From Lachnospiraceae bacterium (GTDB taxonomy: Bacteria; Bacillota; Clostridia; Lachnospirales; Lachnospiraceae), in assembly GCA_009774395.1 (NCBI GenBank), contig VSNQ01000021.1:1-44010 (forward strand): a DNA stretch of 44,010 nt. Reading direction: 5' to 3'. The translations under genes were made by a program, and so were the position numbers. Every line of letters begins with the position of its first letter. The stretch's first letter is position 1. Below the pieces are notes generated by a model. The model did no database searches and was not told the DNA's origin. It saw only the letters and a program-made list of their open reading frames with translations. Positions 15,273 through 24,041 of the stretch are shown here, in pieces.

Positions 15273-15293
15273 CCCTATTTTGGTGAAATAGGG
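15273..15293. terminator. Possible terminator hairpin after the 14890 gene
   Basis: Perfect 8-bp stem CCCTATTT / AAATAGGG with a five-base loop, 24 bp after the stop codon. A clear T-run is absent downstream, so termination efficiency is doubtful. Confidence 0.4.
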
Positions 15294-15346
15294 TCAAATA
15301 GTTAGAAAATACCAGATGATAAAAATGAATAACCATTATTTAAGTA

Positions 15347-15375
15347 TGGACAAATCAAATGAAGTGTGTTAATAT
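15347..15375 (+). promoter_or_regulatory. SigA promoter of the tRNA-Arg gene
   Basis: TGGACA (15347-15352), 17-bp spacer, TAATAT (15370-15375). It ends 19 bp before the tRNA 5' end. Confidence 0.65.
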
Positions 15376-15394
15376 TACAAGCATAATCCTTTCA

Positions 15395-15466
15395 GCACCC
15401 GTAGTCTAATGGATAGAACGGAGGCCTCCGACGCCTTTAATGCAGGTTCGATTCCTGCCGGGTGCA
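15395..15466 (+). tRNA. tRNA-Arg(CCG)
   Basis: The cloverleaf folds fully. Acceptor stem GCACCCG / CGGGTGC has discriminator A (15466). The D-arm is GTCTAATGGATAGAAC, the anticodon stem GAGGC / GCCTT (one G-U pair), and the loop CTCCGAC places anticodon CCG at 15428-15430, reading CGG. The T-arm is GCAGG-TTCGATT-CCTGC. CCA is not encoded. The gene is single, with its own promoter. Confidence 0.95.
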
Positions 15467-15613
15467 TTCTTGTTACATCTTTTTAAAATTTTTTTGTCTA
15501 CAGCGTTTCCATAGGGATTGTTGAGTTGAGAATACCGTTATCATTAGATTTGTTGAATGGTATTATATTTTGCCGCTTGGAAATGAGATGTGCGGCATAG
15601 AATGGGGTATAAG

Positions 15614-17275
15614 ATGGATAATAATAAGAAAAAAAACAACATACCAAAAAATAAGCAGAAGGATAAGAAAATTGTTGATTTCAAAGAAGTAAGGCAGGAG
15701 CCAAGATTTAAGGAAAATATAGAAGAAACAGCTGCCCAAGAAACAAATAAGAAAGAAGATAAGAACGTCAGTGTGGATACGAGTGCAGTAGAGTTATCCG
15801 CTCAGACACAAGTATTAAATACAGACACAGGCACAGAAAATAAGAATAAACCAGAACAGCCGCCTGTACGGACAAAGGCTGATACAAAACCAGACTTTGA
15901 TACAAGGCTTGAGGAAGTCCGCAAGAGAAGGCGCAAACGTGAACTGGATAAGGTAGCAGTCGTTGGCAATAAAGTGAAATCTGCGTCATCAATGGATATT
16001 AAGGTGATGGCTGTTACAGCGTTAAAAGTTCTGCTGCCAGTTGCAGCGTGCGTGCTTGTTGTTGCAACAGTAATCTCTTTTGTAAATGCAAAGAGGGACA
16101 AGGATTCCAGCGCAGCAATTATGCCAATGGAGCAAGAAACACAAGAAGCAAAAGAATCTGCAGAAATGGAAGTCACAGAGGATGCATTGGAAGTAAATGC
16201 ACATGAAGATGTAAATGCTTTGATGACGGCGTTTTATCAGGCACTGGCAGACGGTGATATCGAAACAGTAAAGACGTTAAAGGATAGCACAACCGATATC
16301 GAACTTATGACATATCAGAAAAAGAGTGAGTTTATTGAATCTTATGACAATATTACGTGCTATACCAAGAAAGGATTAGAAGAAAATTCCTATTTTGTAT
16401 ATGTTTCCTATGAAGTGAAAATCAAGGATATAGATACAAAAGGCCCAGGATTAATTGCATTTTATGTCTATACCAATGAGGAAGGGAAAATGGTAATAGA
16501 TGGTGAAATGGATGAAAATATTGATGCGGCGCTAAAACTTGTGACAGTGCAGGATGATGTAAAGGATTTGTTTCAGCGTGTTGATGTAAAGTATCAGGAA
16601 GCAGTGAAGGCAGATGAAAGTTTAAATACGTTTTTGACAGAACTGCCGCAGCAGATGGAGATTGCATTAGGGCAGGAACTTGCAAATATGGAAACACAGC
16701 CTCAAGAAGATACTTCTAATGCAGATAGTTCTAACGCAGATAGTTCTAATACAGAAGAATCCAATTCAGAAACGACATCAGATACAGAAGCTGGCGAGCA
16801 GCCCGCAGCAGGAGAATCACAGCAGGAGGAACTGCCGCAGAATCAGGCGGTAAATCAAATTGTTAAAGCTACATCCACAGTAAATGTACGTTCATCTGAC
16901 AGTGAAATGGCAGATAAAATTGGCCGTATTGAAATTGGTACAGAACTGACACGGACAGAGGAACGAATTAATGGCTGGAGCAAGGTGATTTTTGAAGGAA
17001 GAGAAGCCTATATTAAAAGCGATTATTTAGAGGTGGTTTCCACGCAGGAGCCGGCAGCAGATGAACCAGTACAAGGAGAAGGCGATGCTGCAGCAACAAA
17101 GAAAGCAATGGCAACGACCAACGTAAATGTTCGAAATGCACCGAACCAAGAAGCGGATAAGATCGGAACAGCCCAGGCAGGTGTTACATATGATGTTTTG
17201 GAAGATTTGGGCGAGTGGTATCAGATCAACTATAATGGTCAGCAAGGATATGTAAAGGCAGAATTTTTTAATTAA
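15614..17275 (+). CDS. Membrane-anchored protein with two bacterial SH3 domains
   Basis: The chosen start, ATG 15614, gives 553 residues; a GTG at 15590 in the same frame is weaker. A charged cytoplasmic N-terminus (about 1-125) ends in an arginine-rich patch (EVRKRRRKRELDK). One transmembrane helix follows (about 131-158). An extracellular NTF2/DUF4878-like region may occupy about 190-330 (VNALMTAFYQALADGDIETVK). Next is a Ser/Asn/Glu-rich linker with the repeat NADSS, and two SH3b domains (about 410-470 and 495-553), each starting with the VNVR signature. SH3b domains outside the membrane usually bind peptidoglycan peptides. It is a monocistronic unit ended by a terminator. Probably a cell-wall-associated structural or sensing protein. 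Confidence 0.85.
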   Translation: MDNNKKKNNIPKNKQKDKKIVDFKEVRQEPRFKENIEETAAQETNKKEDKNVSVDTSAVELSAQTQVLNTDTGTENKNKPEQPPVRTKADTKPDFDTRLEEVRKRRRKRELDKVAVVGNKVKSASSMDIKVMAVTALKVLLPVAACVLVVATVISFVNAKRDKDSSAAIMPMEQETQEAKESAEMEVTEDALEVNAHEDVNALMTAFYQALADGDIETVKTLKDSTTDIELMTYQKKSEFIESYDNITCYTKKGLEENSYFVYVSYEVKIKDIDTKGPGLIAFYVYTNEEGKMVIDGEMDENIDAALKLVTVQDDVKDLFQRVDVKYQEAVKADESLNTFLTELPQQMEIALGQELANMETQPQEDTSNADSSNADSSNTEESNSETTSDTEAGEQPAAGESQQEELPQNQAVNQIVKATSTVNVRSSDSEMADKIGRIEIGTELTRTEERINGWSKVIFEGREAYIKSDYLEVVSTQEPAADEPVQGEGDAAATKKAMATTNVNVRNAPNQEADKIGTAQAGVTYDVLEDLGEWYQINYNGQQGYVKAEFFN

Positions 17276-17307
17276 TAAATAGTAAGTATAGTGGTAATAG
17301 AAGGGCG

Positions 17308-17345
17308 AACCCATGTAACTGTAATAGTTGCATGGGCTTTCCTTG
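17308..17345 (+). terminator. Rho-independent terminator after the SH3-domain gene
   Basis: CCCATGTAACT (17310-17320) pairs with AGTTGCATGGG (17326-17336) with one mismatch, followed by CTTTCCTTG and a T-run. Confidence 0.75.
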
Positions 17346-17424
17346 TATTTTTACGCATAAGCTGTTTGAAATAGGATAAACTAAAGCTATCTTTTGATAA
17401 TAGGAAAGGAGCAGGCGTTTATCC

Positions 17425-17856
17425 ATGAAAAAAGATGATCAGGAAATATTGAAAGAAGTACAGAAAAACACAGGAATGGCATTAAAAGCGATTGATACCA
17501 TATCAGAAAAGGTTCATAATGACGAACTATCACATGAACTGTCCAAAGAGCGGCTTCTTTATTCTGTAATACAAAATAAAGCAACGGATAAGCTTCAGGC
17601 AGAGAAGGCGGAAGAATATCATAAGAGTGCAATGGAGGATATGATGCTTGGTGGTGCGATTCATATGAATACGCTGACCAATTGCAGCACTGGAAAATTA
17701 GCAGAACTTATGATACAGGGAAGCAACCGTGGTTTGACAAGTATGTGGAAATCTATAAACCATCACAAGGATTTTTGCAATACATCAATGGAAATTGCCA
17801 AGGAATTAATGGATTTTGAAGAAAAATGCATTAACCGTCTAAAACAATTTCTTTGA
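17425..17856 (+). CDS. Helical protein of unknown function (143 aa)
   Basis: The 143-residue protein starts at ATG 17425; GGAG lies 13 bases upstream, a slightly long spacing. It is almost entirely helical, beginning MKKDDQEILKEVQKNTGMALKAIDTISEKV. The helices KERLLYSVIQNKATDK and AEKAEEYHKSAMEDMMLGG lead to a conserved-looking GAIHMNTLTNCSTGKLAELMIQGSNRG. This pattern suggests a four-helix-bundle, ferritin-like fold, but no metal ligands are obvious. It is 24 bp upstream of rluF and probably co-transcribed. Function not assigned. Confidence 0.75.
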   Translation: MKKDDQEILKEVQKNTGMALKAIDTISEKVHNDELSHELSKERLLYSVIQNKATDKLQAEKAEEYHKSAMEDMMLGGAIHMNTLTNCSTGKLAELMIQGSNRGLTSMWKSINHHKDFCNTSMEIAKELMDFEEKCINRLKQFL

Positions 17857-17880
17857 TTATATTTTGGAGGAATTTACCAT

Positions 17881-18585
17881 ATGACAAGGTTAAATAAGTA
17901 CCTTGCAGAGTGCGGCGTCTGTTCGCGCAGAGATGCAGATAAATTAATTGAAACGGGTGCGGTAGAGGTGAACCATCAGATAGCACGTTTTGGAGTACAA
18001 GTCAAAGAACAGGATATTGTAACCGTGAACGGGAAAATTGTCCGCCCTGCATCTGCTAAGGTGGTGCTTGCTTATTATAAGCCCGCAGGCGTTACCTGTA
18101 CGGAACGGGATAAATATGCGCAGAAGACGATTGTTGACGCACTGCAATATCCTGTCAGGCTGACTTATGCGGGGCGTCTTGATAAGGAGTCGGAGGGGCT
18201 TATGATTATGACCAACGATGGGGACTTGATACAGTATATGATGAAGGGTAGTCAGTGCCATGAAAAAGAGTATATTGTTAAGGTAGATAAAGAGATTACG
18301 GATATTTTTATAAAAAGGATGAGCGGTGGTGTATATTTGCCGGAACTTGAACAGACAACGCGGAAATGTACAGTAGAGCCGCTAGGCAAATACACATTCC
18401 GGATTATTTTAACACAGGGACTAAACCGGCAGATAAGGCGGATGTGCGCAGTTTTTGGCTATCAGATACGATCGCTTATCAGAGTGCGTGTGCTTAATAT
18501 TACGCTTGACGGGTTAAAACGTGGTGATTACCGTGAAATTGTCGGTGCAGAACGTGAGAAACTGTATCAGATATGTGGATTATAG
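17881..18585 (+). CDS. rluF: 23S rRNA pseudouridine synthase, RluF type
   Basis: The 234-residue protein has an N-terminal S4 RNA-binding domain (MTRLNKYLAECGVCSRRDADKL) and the RsuA/RluB/RluF catalytic domain, with the catalytic Asp in AGRLDKESEGL. Several features point to RluF rather than RluB: YYKPAGVTCTERD, HEKEYIVKVDKEIT, RKCTVEPLGKYTFRIILTQGLNRQIRRM, and IRVRVLNITLDGLKRGDYREI. RluF makes pseudouridine at position 2604 of 23S rRNA in E. coli numbering. ATG at 17881 follows TTGGAGGA. A tandem-repeat array begins nine bases after the stop. The window has a second family member (38485-39195, RsuA type). Confidence 0.88.
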   Translation: MTRLNKYLAECGVCSRRDADKLIETGAVEVNHQIARFGVQVKEQDIVTVNGKIVRPASAKVVLAYYKPAGVTCTERDKYAQKTIVDALQYPVRLTYAGRLDKESEGLMIMTNDGDLIQYMMKGSQCHEKEYIVKVDKEITDIFIKRMSGGVYLPELEQTTRKCTVEPLGKYTFRIILTQGLNRQIRRMCAVFGYQIRSLIRVRVLNITLDGLKRGDYREIVGAEREKLYQICGL

Positions 18586-18593
18586 ATTTTCAA

Positions 18594-18720
18594 ATGAAAG
18601 TTTTTAAAAGAAAGTTCTAAATGAAAGTTTTTAAAAGAAAGTTCTAAATGAAAGTTTTTAAAAGAAAGTTCTAAATGAAAGTTTTTAAATACAAGTTTTT
18701 AAATACAAGTTTTTAAAAGC
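18594..18720 (+). repeat. 27-bp tandem repeat; each unit is a complete 8-codon ORF
   Basis: Three identical 27-bp units occupy 18594-18620, 18621-18647 and 18648-18674. A fourth, diverging copy starts at 18675 and shorter half-unit repeats continue to about 18720. Each complete unit runs ATG to TAA and encodes MKVFKRKF; the fourth reads MKVFKYKFLNTSF. Each unit can be divided into related 14- and 13-bp halves, so the array probably grew by slippage from a short A/T-rich motif. No ribosome binding site precedes the units. Coding use is therefore doubtful, but the unit length and frame are striking. Confidence 0.9.
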
Positions 18721-18806
18721 AAGTTCCAAATGAAACTCTAAATATAAAAATTTTGAGTATTTCATGTTTAAAATAAAATTTTAGTTGATAAAAAGGGAGG
18801 ATTCTT

Positions 18807-20804
18807 ATGGAAAGCGCTATAGCAGCAAATAAAGCAGATTCAATACATAGAATGAAGGAATTAACAGAGATACTTCGCGAAGCATCCAAAGCTTATTATG
18901 CTGAGGATAGGGAGATTATGAGCAATCGTGAATATGATGCGCTATATGAGGAATTACAAGTGCTGGAAAAAGAAACAGGAATGGTGCTTACAGGAAGTCC
19001 TACAATTACAGTAGGATATGAAGCTGTGGACGAACTTCCTAAGGAGGCGCATGAGAGTCCTATGCTTTCTCTTGATAAAACAAAGGAACGAGAAGAACTA
19101 AAAAACTGGCTGAATGGAAAGGATGGACTGTTAAGCTGGAAGCTGGATGGGCTGACAATTGTTTTAACCTATCAAAGTGGAAAACTGGTAAAAGCTGTTA
19201 CGCGCGGAAATGGTGAAGTGGGGGAAGTGATTACAAATAATGCAAAGGTATTTAAAAATCTTCCGCTGCAAATCCCATACCAAGGCGAATTGGTTCTAAG
19301 GGGCGAAGCGGTTATCACATACAAGGATTTTGATGCGATTAACAGTCGGATTGAGGATGTGGACGCGCGCTACAAAAATCCTAGAAATCTTTGTTCTGGT
19401 TCCGTAAGACAATTAAATAATCAGATAACCGCAGAGAGAAATGTGCGGTTTTTTGCATTTACACTGGTTACGGCGGAAAATGTCGATTTTGAGAATTCGC
19501 GTGAGAAACAGTTTGCCTTTTTAAAAGAACAAGGTTTTGAAGTGGTGGATTATGTTAGAGTGGACGAAAATTCCATAGTTGATGCAGTAGCGGCTTATGA
19601 GGAGCGTATTCAGACTTATGAAGTGCCATCAGATGGACTTGTATTAATCTATGATGATATTGCGTATGGACGTTCTTTGGGAAGAACATCAAAGTTTCCA
19701 AGAGATTCGATTGCGTTTAAATGGGCGGATGAAACAAGAGAAACGACGCTTTTAGAGATTGAGTGGAGCCCAAGCCGCACGGGATTAATTAATCCCGTAG
19801 CGATTTTTGCACCCGTGGAACTAGAGGGAACTACGGTAAGCCGTGCGTCAGTCCATAATATTAGTATTCTAAAAGGCTTAAAACTTGGTATTGGTGATAC
19901 GATTACCGTGTATAAGGCAAATATGATTATTCCGCAGATTGCAGAGAATTTAACAAGAAGCGACAGTATCGAAATCCCTAAGATTTGTCCGGTTTGTCAA
20001 GGCGCAACGCAGATAAAAGCCGTTAATGAGGTGCAGTCATTATATTGTACCAATCCACATTGCGACGCAAAAAAAATTAAATCGTTTACATTGTTTGTCA
20101 GCCGTGATGCAATGAATATTGATGGGCTTTCAGAGGCAACGCTGGAAAAATTTATTGCAGAGGGTTTAATCCATGAGTATCAGGATATTTTTCACTTGGA
20201 TCGTTATCAAGAGGAAATTGTTTCCCTGGAGGGTTTTGGCAAAAGGTCTTATGTTAAGCTGATTGACAGTATTAATGCGGCAAGGACTGTGACGCTGCCG
20301 AAATTAATATACAGTTTGGGGATTGCCAATATTGGTCTTTCCAATGCAAAAGTGATCTGCCGTTTTTATAATTATGATTTGGAAGCGATGCGCAGGGCAA
20401 CGGCAGAGGAGTTAAGCGAAATTGATGGAATTGGTGAAGTCATCGGCAAAGCATTTGAGGATTATTTTGCAGATGAGGATAACAGTGCGCGCTTTGACAA
20501 ACTTTTAACAGAGTTGGTGATTGCGCAGGAGGAAATCAATACAGAAGAACAGACATTAACGGGAAAAGCATTTGTAATTACCGGAAGTTTGGAGCATTTT
20601 GGCAGCAGAAATGAATTAAAAGAGTTAATAGAAAAAATGGGCGGCAAAGTAACCGGAAGCGTTACTTCTAAAACAACCTGCCTGATTAATAATGATATTG
20701 CGTCAAATTCCTCCAAGAATAAAAAGGCGAAGGAACTGGGGATTCCTATAGTTACAGAGGAAAGCTTTATAACGGAATATTTAGAAACGGATAGTCAGAA
20801 TTAA
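18807..20804 (+). CDS. ligA: NAD-dependent DNA ligase
   Basis: This 665-residue ligase seals nicks in replication and repair. The Ia domain contains YYAEDREIMSNREYD. The adenylated lysine is Lys112 in WKLDGLT, followed by nucleotidyltransferase motifs RGNGEVGE, RGEAV and AFKWADE. After the OB fold comes a C4 zinc finger (CPVCQG...YCTNPHC), helix-hairpin-helix repeats (LSEIDGIGEVIGKAF) and a C-terminal BRCT domain (about 585-665, GKAFVITGSLEHFGSRNELKELIEKMGG). Length and order match bacterial LigA. ATG at 18807 follows GGGAGG. The stop is 26 bp before metA. No missing domain. Confidence 0.97.
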   Translation: MESAIAANKADSIHRMKELTEILREASKAYYAEDREIMSNREYDALYEELQVLEKETGMVLTGSPTITVGYEAVDELPKEAHESPMLSLDKTKEREELKNWLNGKDGLLSWKLDGLTIVLTYQSGKLVKAVTRGNGEVGEVITNNAKVFKNLPLQIPYQGELVLRGEAVITYKDFDAINSRIEDVDARYKNPRNLCSGSVRQLNNQITAERNVRFFAFTLVTAENVDFENSREKQFAFLKEQGFEVVDYVRVDENSIVDAVAAYEERIQTYEVPSDGLVLIYDDIAYGRSLGRTSKFPRDSIAFKWADETRETTLLEIEWSPSRTGLINPVAIFAPVELEGTTVSRASVHNISILKGLKLGIGDTITVYKANMIIPQIAENLTRSDSIEIPKICPVCQGATQIKAVNEVQSLYCTNPHCDAKKIKSFTLFVSRDAMNIDGLSEATLEKFIAEGLIHEYQDIFHLDRYQEEIVSLEGFGKRSYVKLIDSINAARTVTLPKLIYSLGIANIGLSNAKVICRFYNYDLEAMRRATAEELSEIDGIGEVIGKAFEDYFADEDNSARFDKLLTELVIAQEEINTEEQTLTGKAFVITGSLEHFGSRNELKELIEKMGGKVTGSVTSKTTCLINNDIASNSSKNKKAKELGIPIVTEESFITEYLETDSQN

Positions 20805-20830
20805 AAATGCATTAGAATGGGGGAGTTATT

Positions 20831-21736
20831 ATGCCAATTAAAGTACAAAATGATTTGCCAGCAAAAGGAATATTGGAAAATGAAAATATCTTTGTAATGG
20901 ATGAGGTGCGGGCGAGCCACCAAGATATCCGCCCGCTGCAGGTCTGCATTCTCAATCTAATGCCTGTGAAACAGGATACAGAATTACAGCTTCTGCGTGC
21001 GCTGTCGAATACGCCGCTGCAGGTGGATGTAACATTTTTAATGGTGACAAGCCACGTATCACTAAACACTTCTGCAAATCATTTAAACCGATTTTACAGC
21101 ACATTTGCAGATATTCAAAGCAAACGTTTTGACGGTTTGATTATAACAGGAGCGCCGGTGGAGGATATTGCGTTTGAGGAAGTCGATTACTGGGAAGAAG
21201 TATGCGAAATTATGGATTGGGCAGAAACAAATGTAACTTCAACACTGCATATCTGCTGGGGGGCACAGGCGGGATTATATCACTATTATGGGATTCCCAA
21301 ACATATGCTCCCTCAAAAGCTGTTTGGTTTATATTGGCATAAAGTGCAAAACAGAAAAGTGCCATTGGTGCGTGGTTTTGACGATCTATTTCTTGCTCCT
21401 CACAGCCGCCATACAGAAACGCGTTCGGAGGATATTCATCAGTGCAAAGCAGTTACGGTATTGGCGGAATCAGCCGAGGCAGGTGTATTTCTTGCCTATG
21501 CCGAAAATGGCAAGAAAATTTTTGTAAACGGACATCCAGAATATGACCGATATACATTAGATGCCGAGTACAAGCGTGATTTAGCAAAGGGACTGCCGAT
21601 ACATATTCCTAGAAACTATTATCCCAACGACGACCCCAGCCAGAAGCCTAATTTGCAATGGCGTTCACACAGCAATAACCTTTATACGAATTGGCTTGAT
21701 TACTATGTATACCAGAATACGCCGTATGAGTGGTAA
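20831..21736 (+). CDS. metA: Homoserine O-acetyltransferase, MetA family
   Basis: This 301-residue enzyme acylates homoserine, the first committed step to methionine. The catalytic cysteine is Cys142 in HICWGAQAGLYHYYG; the His/Glu partners are His235 and Glu237 in NGHPEYD. Acyl-donor choice in this family depends on residue 111: Gly in succinyl-specific enzymes such as E. coli, Glu in acetyl-specific ones. Here TGAPVED puts Glu at 111 exactly, so acetyl-CoA is the likely donor despite the MetA fold. ATG at 20831 follows GGGGGAG. It lies close behind ligA without obvious functional link. A weak terminator follows. Confidence 0.93.
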   Translation: MPIKVQNDLPAKGILENENIFVMDEVRASHQDIRPLQVCILNLMPVKQDTELQLLRALSNTPLQVDVTFLMVTSHVSLNTSANHLNRFYSTFADIQSKRFDGLIITGAPVEDIAFEEVDYWEEVCEIMDWAETNVTSTLHICWGAQAGLYHYYGIPKHMLPQKLFGLYWHKVQNRKVPLVRGFDDLFLAPHSRHTETRSEDIHQCKAVTVLAESAEAGVFLAYAENGKKIFVNGHPEYDRYTLDAEYKRDLAKGLPIHIPRNYYPNDDPSQKPNLQWRSHSNNLYTNWLDYYVYQNTPYEW

Positions 21737-21747
21737 GAATCCTGCAA

Positions 21748-21772
21748 AAACAAATAAATTGTTTCTTTTTTT
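21748..21772 (+). terminator. Probable weak terminator after metA
   Basis: AAACAA (21748-21753) pairs with TTGTTT (21759-21764), followed by CTTTTTTT. The stem is short and A/T-only apart from one C-G pair. A TATAAT at 21785-21790 just downstream may start the next transcript. Confidence 0.45.
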
Positions 21773-21829
21773 CCAAAAAACGGTTATAATAACAGTGGAT
21801 ATATTGATAGATAAAAAAGGAGGATTTCT

Positions 21830-22186
21830 ATGAAAGGTTCTATGAATACCCATCTAGGTAATATCCTTATCGCACCCGAAGTCATTGCGCAGTATGCAGG
21901 CAGTGTTGCAGTGGAGTGCTTTGGTATCGTAGGGATGGCCTCGGTAAATATGAAGGATGGCTTGGTAAAGCTGCTTGTGAAGGACAGTATTACACATGGG
22001 ATATCGGCAACCATTGTAAATAATAAATTAATTCTGGATTTTCACGTAATTGTTGCCTATGGTGTTAGTATCGTTACTGTCTGCGATAATTTAATTAACA
22101 ATGTAAAATACAAGGTTGAAAACTTTACAGGGCTCGAAATCGAAAAAATCAACATCTTTGTTGAAGGCGTTCGAGTAATTGATTAA
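21830..22186 (+). CDS. Asp23/Gls24 family envelope stress protein
   Basis: The 118-residue protein has the Asp23 (YloU) fold signature: GNILIAPEVIAQYAGSVAVECFGIVGMA at the start and the VIVAYGVSIVTVCDNLINNVKYKVENFTGLEIEKINIFVEGV ladder at the end. The family is linked to the cell envelope and, in firmicutes, nearly always precedes the DAK-domain fatty-acid kinase gene, as here (14-bp gap). Start ATG at 21830 follows AAAGGAGG. Role by family: membrane-associated regulator or scaffold; the exact biochemical function is not known. Confidence 0.92.
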   Translation: MKGSMNTHLGNILIAPEVIAQYAGSVAVECFGIVGMASVNMKDGLVKLLVKDSITHGISATIVNNKLILDFHVIVAYGVSIVTVCDNLINNVKYKVENFTGLEIEKINIFVEGVRVID

Positions 22187-22200
22187 GGAGGATTCTTGAA

Positions 22201-23952
22201 GTGGGTTTAAATGTAATCGATGCGAAGATGTTTTCAAAGATGTTTCTTGCCGGAGCAAAAAACTTAGAGCATAAAAAAGAATGGATTAACGAGTTAAATG
22301 TCTTTCCTGTTCCAGATGGTGACACGGGCACTAATATGTGCATGACAATAATGTCTGCTGCAAAGGAGGTTGCCGCTGTTGAAAATCTGGATATGATGAC
22401 TTTGGCAAAAGCAGTTTCCTCTGGTTCCCTGCGGGGGGCACGGGGAAATTCGGGTGTGATTTTGTCACAGTTGTTCCGTGGATTTACCAAGGTGATAAGG
22501 GAATATGATGAACTCAATGTTGCGATTTTGGCATCTGCCTGCGACAAGGCAGTAGAAACAGCTTATAAGGCTGTTATGAAGCCTAAGGAGGGCACAATTC
22601 TAACAGTGGCAAAAGGCGCTGCTAAGAGAGCAAACGATTTGGCAATTGCAGGTGAGAAGGACTTGGAAACGTTTTTAAAGGAAGTGATTAAAGAGGCGGA
22701 AGTAGTTCTTTCACAGACGCCGGATATGCTTCCGGTTTTAAAACAGGCAGGCGTTGTTGACTCTGGCGGACAAGGATTGGTTGAGGTTTTAAAGGGCTGT
22801 CTGGATGCATATTTAGGAAAAGAACTTGACCTTACAATTGAAGTGATGCCGAAACCTGCTGCGAAGAAGGGCGCATTGTCGCCGAATATTGAAGCGCAGG
22901 CGAATGCGGAGATTAAATTCTGCTATTGTACACAGTTTTTAATTATGCTGAATAAGACGTTTAACATAAAGCATGAGATGGATTTTAAAGAATATTTATC
23001 ATCAATTGGTGACTCAATTGTTGTGGTAGCAGATGAGGAAATTGTTAAGGTTCATGTGCATACAAATGATCCTGGTCTTGCAATGCAAAAGGCGCTTCGT
23101 TATGGTTCTCTAACAACGATTATTATTGAAAATATGCGTTTGGAGCGTGATGAAAAAGTATCTGATATGATGGAAAAGCAGATGCAGAGTACACAACTGC
23201 CCTCTAAAGAACCGTCGGAAGGTATTGTTGATGCCGCAGCCGTAGCCGGCAATGCAGAAACTGAAACGCCGCAGACAATCGCGGAGCATAAGGAAACAGG
23301 CTTTATTGCAGTATCAATTGGTGAGGGAATGAATGAGATATTCCGTTCGCTGGGCGTGGATTATATAATTGAGGGGGGACAGACAATGAACCCTAGTACA
23401 GAAGATATGCTGAATGCGATTGAAACGGTTGATGCTGATAATATTTTTATTTTCCCAAATAACAAAAATATTATACTTGCGGCAAATCAGGCAAAACAAT
23501 TGACAAAGGATAAAAATATTTATGTAATTCCTACAAAAACAGTACCACAGGGAATTACAGCGATTATTAATTATGTCCCTGATGTATCTGTGGAGGAGAA
23601 CGAAGCCGTTATGACGCAGGAGGCAGCAAATGTAGCGACGGGACAAGTAACATATGCCGTGCGGGATACTGTAATTGATGACAAAGAAATCCATCAAGGG
23701 GATTTTATGGGGATCGGTGATAAAGGGATTCTTTCTGTCGGTACGGATTTACAGGAAGTAGCGTTCTCCATGATTTCGGAAATGATGAAAGCTAATGCAT
23801 ATGAACTGATTAGTGTTTATTATGGTGATATTATTCAGGAGTCACAAGCACAGGCACTTGCAGACAGGATAAAAGAAACGTTTGAAGGCTGTGATGTGGA
23901 ATTACAGTTTGGAGGACAACCGATTTATGCTTATATTGTTTCCGCAGAATAA
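22201..23952 (+). CDS. fakA: DAK-domain fatty acid kinase FakA-like (YloV)
   Basis: The 583-residue protein begins at GTG 22201 with GGAGG ten bases upstream. The N-terminal DhaL-like domain contains the nucleotide/Mg site NVFPVPDGDTGTNM, SGSLRGARGNSGVILSQ and VDSGGQGLVEVLKG. A central region (about 225-320) contains CYCTQFL and VHVHTNDPG. The C-terminal part resembles a DegV-like fold (EGMNEIFRSLGVDYIIEGGQTMNPSTEDML). FakA phosphorylates fatty acids presented by FakB (DegV) proteins, feeding exogenous acyl chains into phospholipid synthesis. A DegV gene lies two genes downstream. A glutamate/alanine-rich insertion occurs near 335-360. Functional assignment is by family and context. Confidence 0.9.
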   Translation: MGLNVIDAKMFSKMFLAGAKNLEHKKEWINELNVFPVPDGDTGTNMCMTIMSAAKEVAAVENLDMMTLAKAVSSGSLRGARGNSGVILSQLFRGFTKVIREYDELNVAILASACDKAVETAYKAVMKPKEGTILTVAKGAAKRANDLAIAGEKDLETFLKEVIKEAEVVLSQTPDMLPVLKQAGVVDSGGQGLVEVLKGCLDAYLGKELDLTIEVMPKPAAKKGALSPNIEAQANAEIKFCYCTQFLIMLNKTFNIKHEMDFKEYLSSIGDSIVVVADEEIVKVHVHTNDPGLAMQKALRYGSLTTIIIENMRLERDEKVSDMMEKQMQSTQLPSKEPSEGIVDAAAVAGNAETETPQTIAEHKETGFIAVSIGEGMNEIFRSLGVDYIIEGGQTMNPSTEDMLNAIETVDADNIFIFPNNKNIILAANQAKQLTKDKNIYVIPTKTVPQGITAIINYVPDVSVEENEAVMTQEAANVATGQVTYAVRDTVIDDKEIHQGDFMGIGDKGILSVGTDLQEVAFSMISEMMKANAYELISVYYGDIIQESQAQALADRIKETFEGCDVELQFGGQPIYAYIVSAE

Positions 23953-24041
23953 AAATAATAATCTGCATTGAAAAAATATAGACTTGATAAAGCAGGATAT
24001 GCGTTTCATATTTTGCATTTTTAATAAGGGCGAAAGAAACC

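Noticed and set aside
18594..18720. CRISPR array
   Set aside because: Units are directly adjacent without spacers and no cas genes are present.
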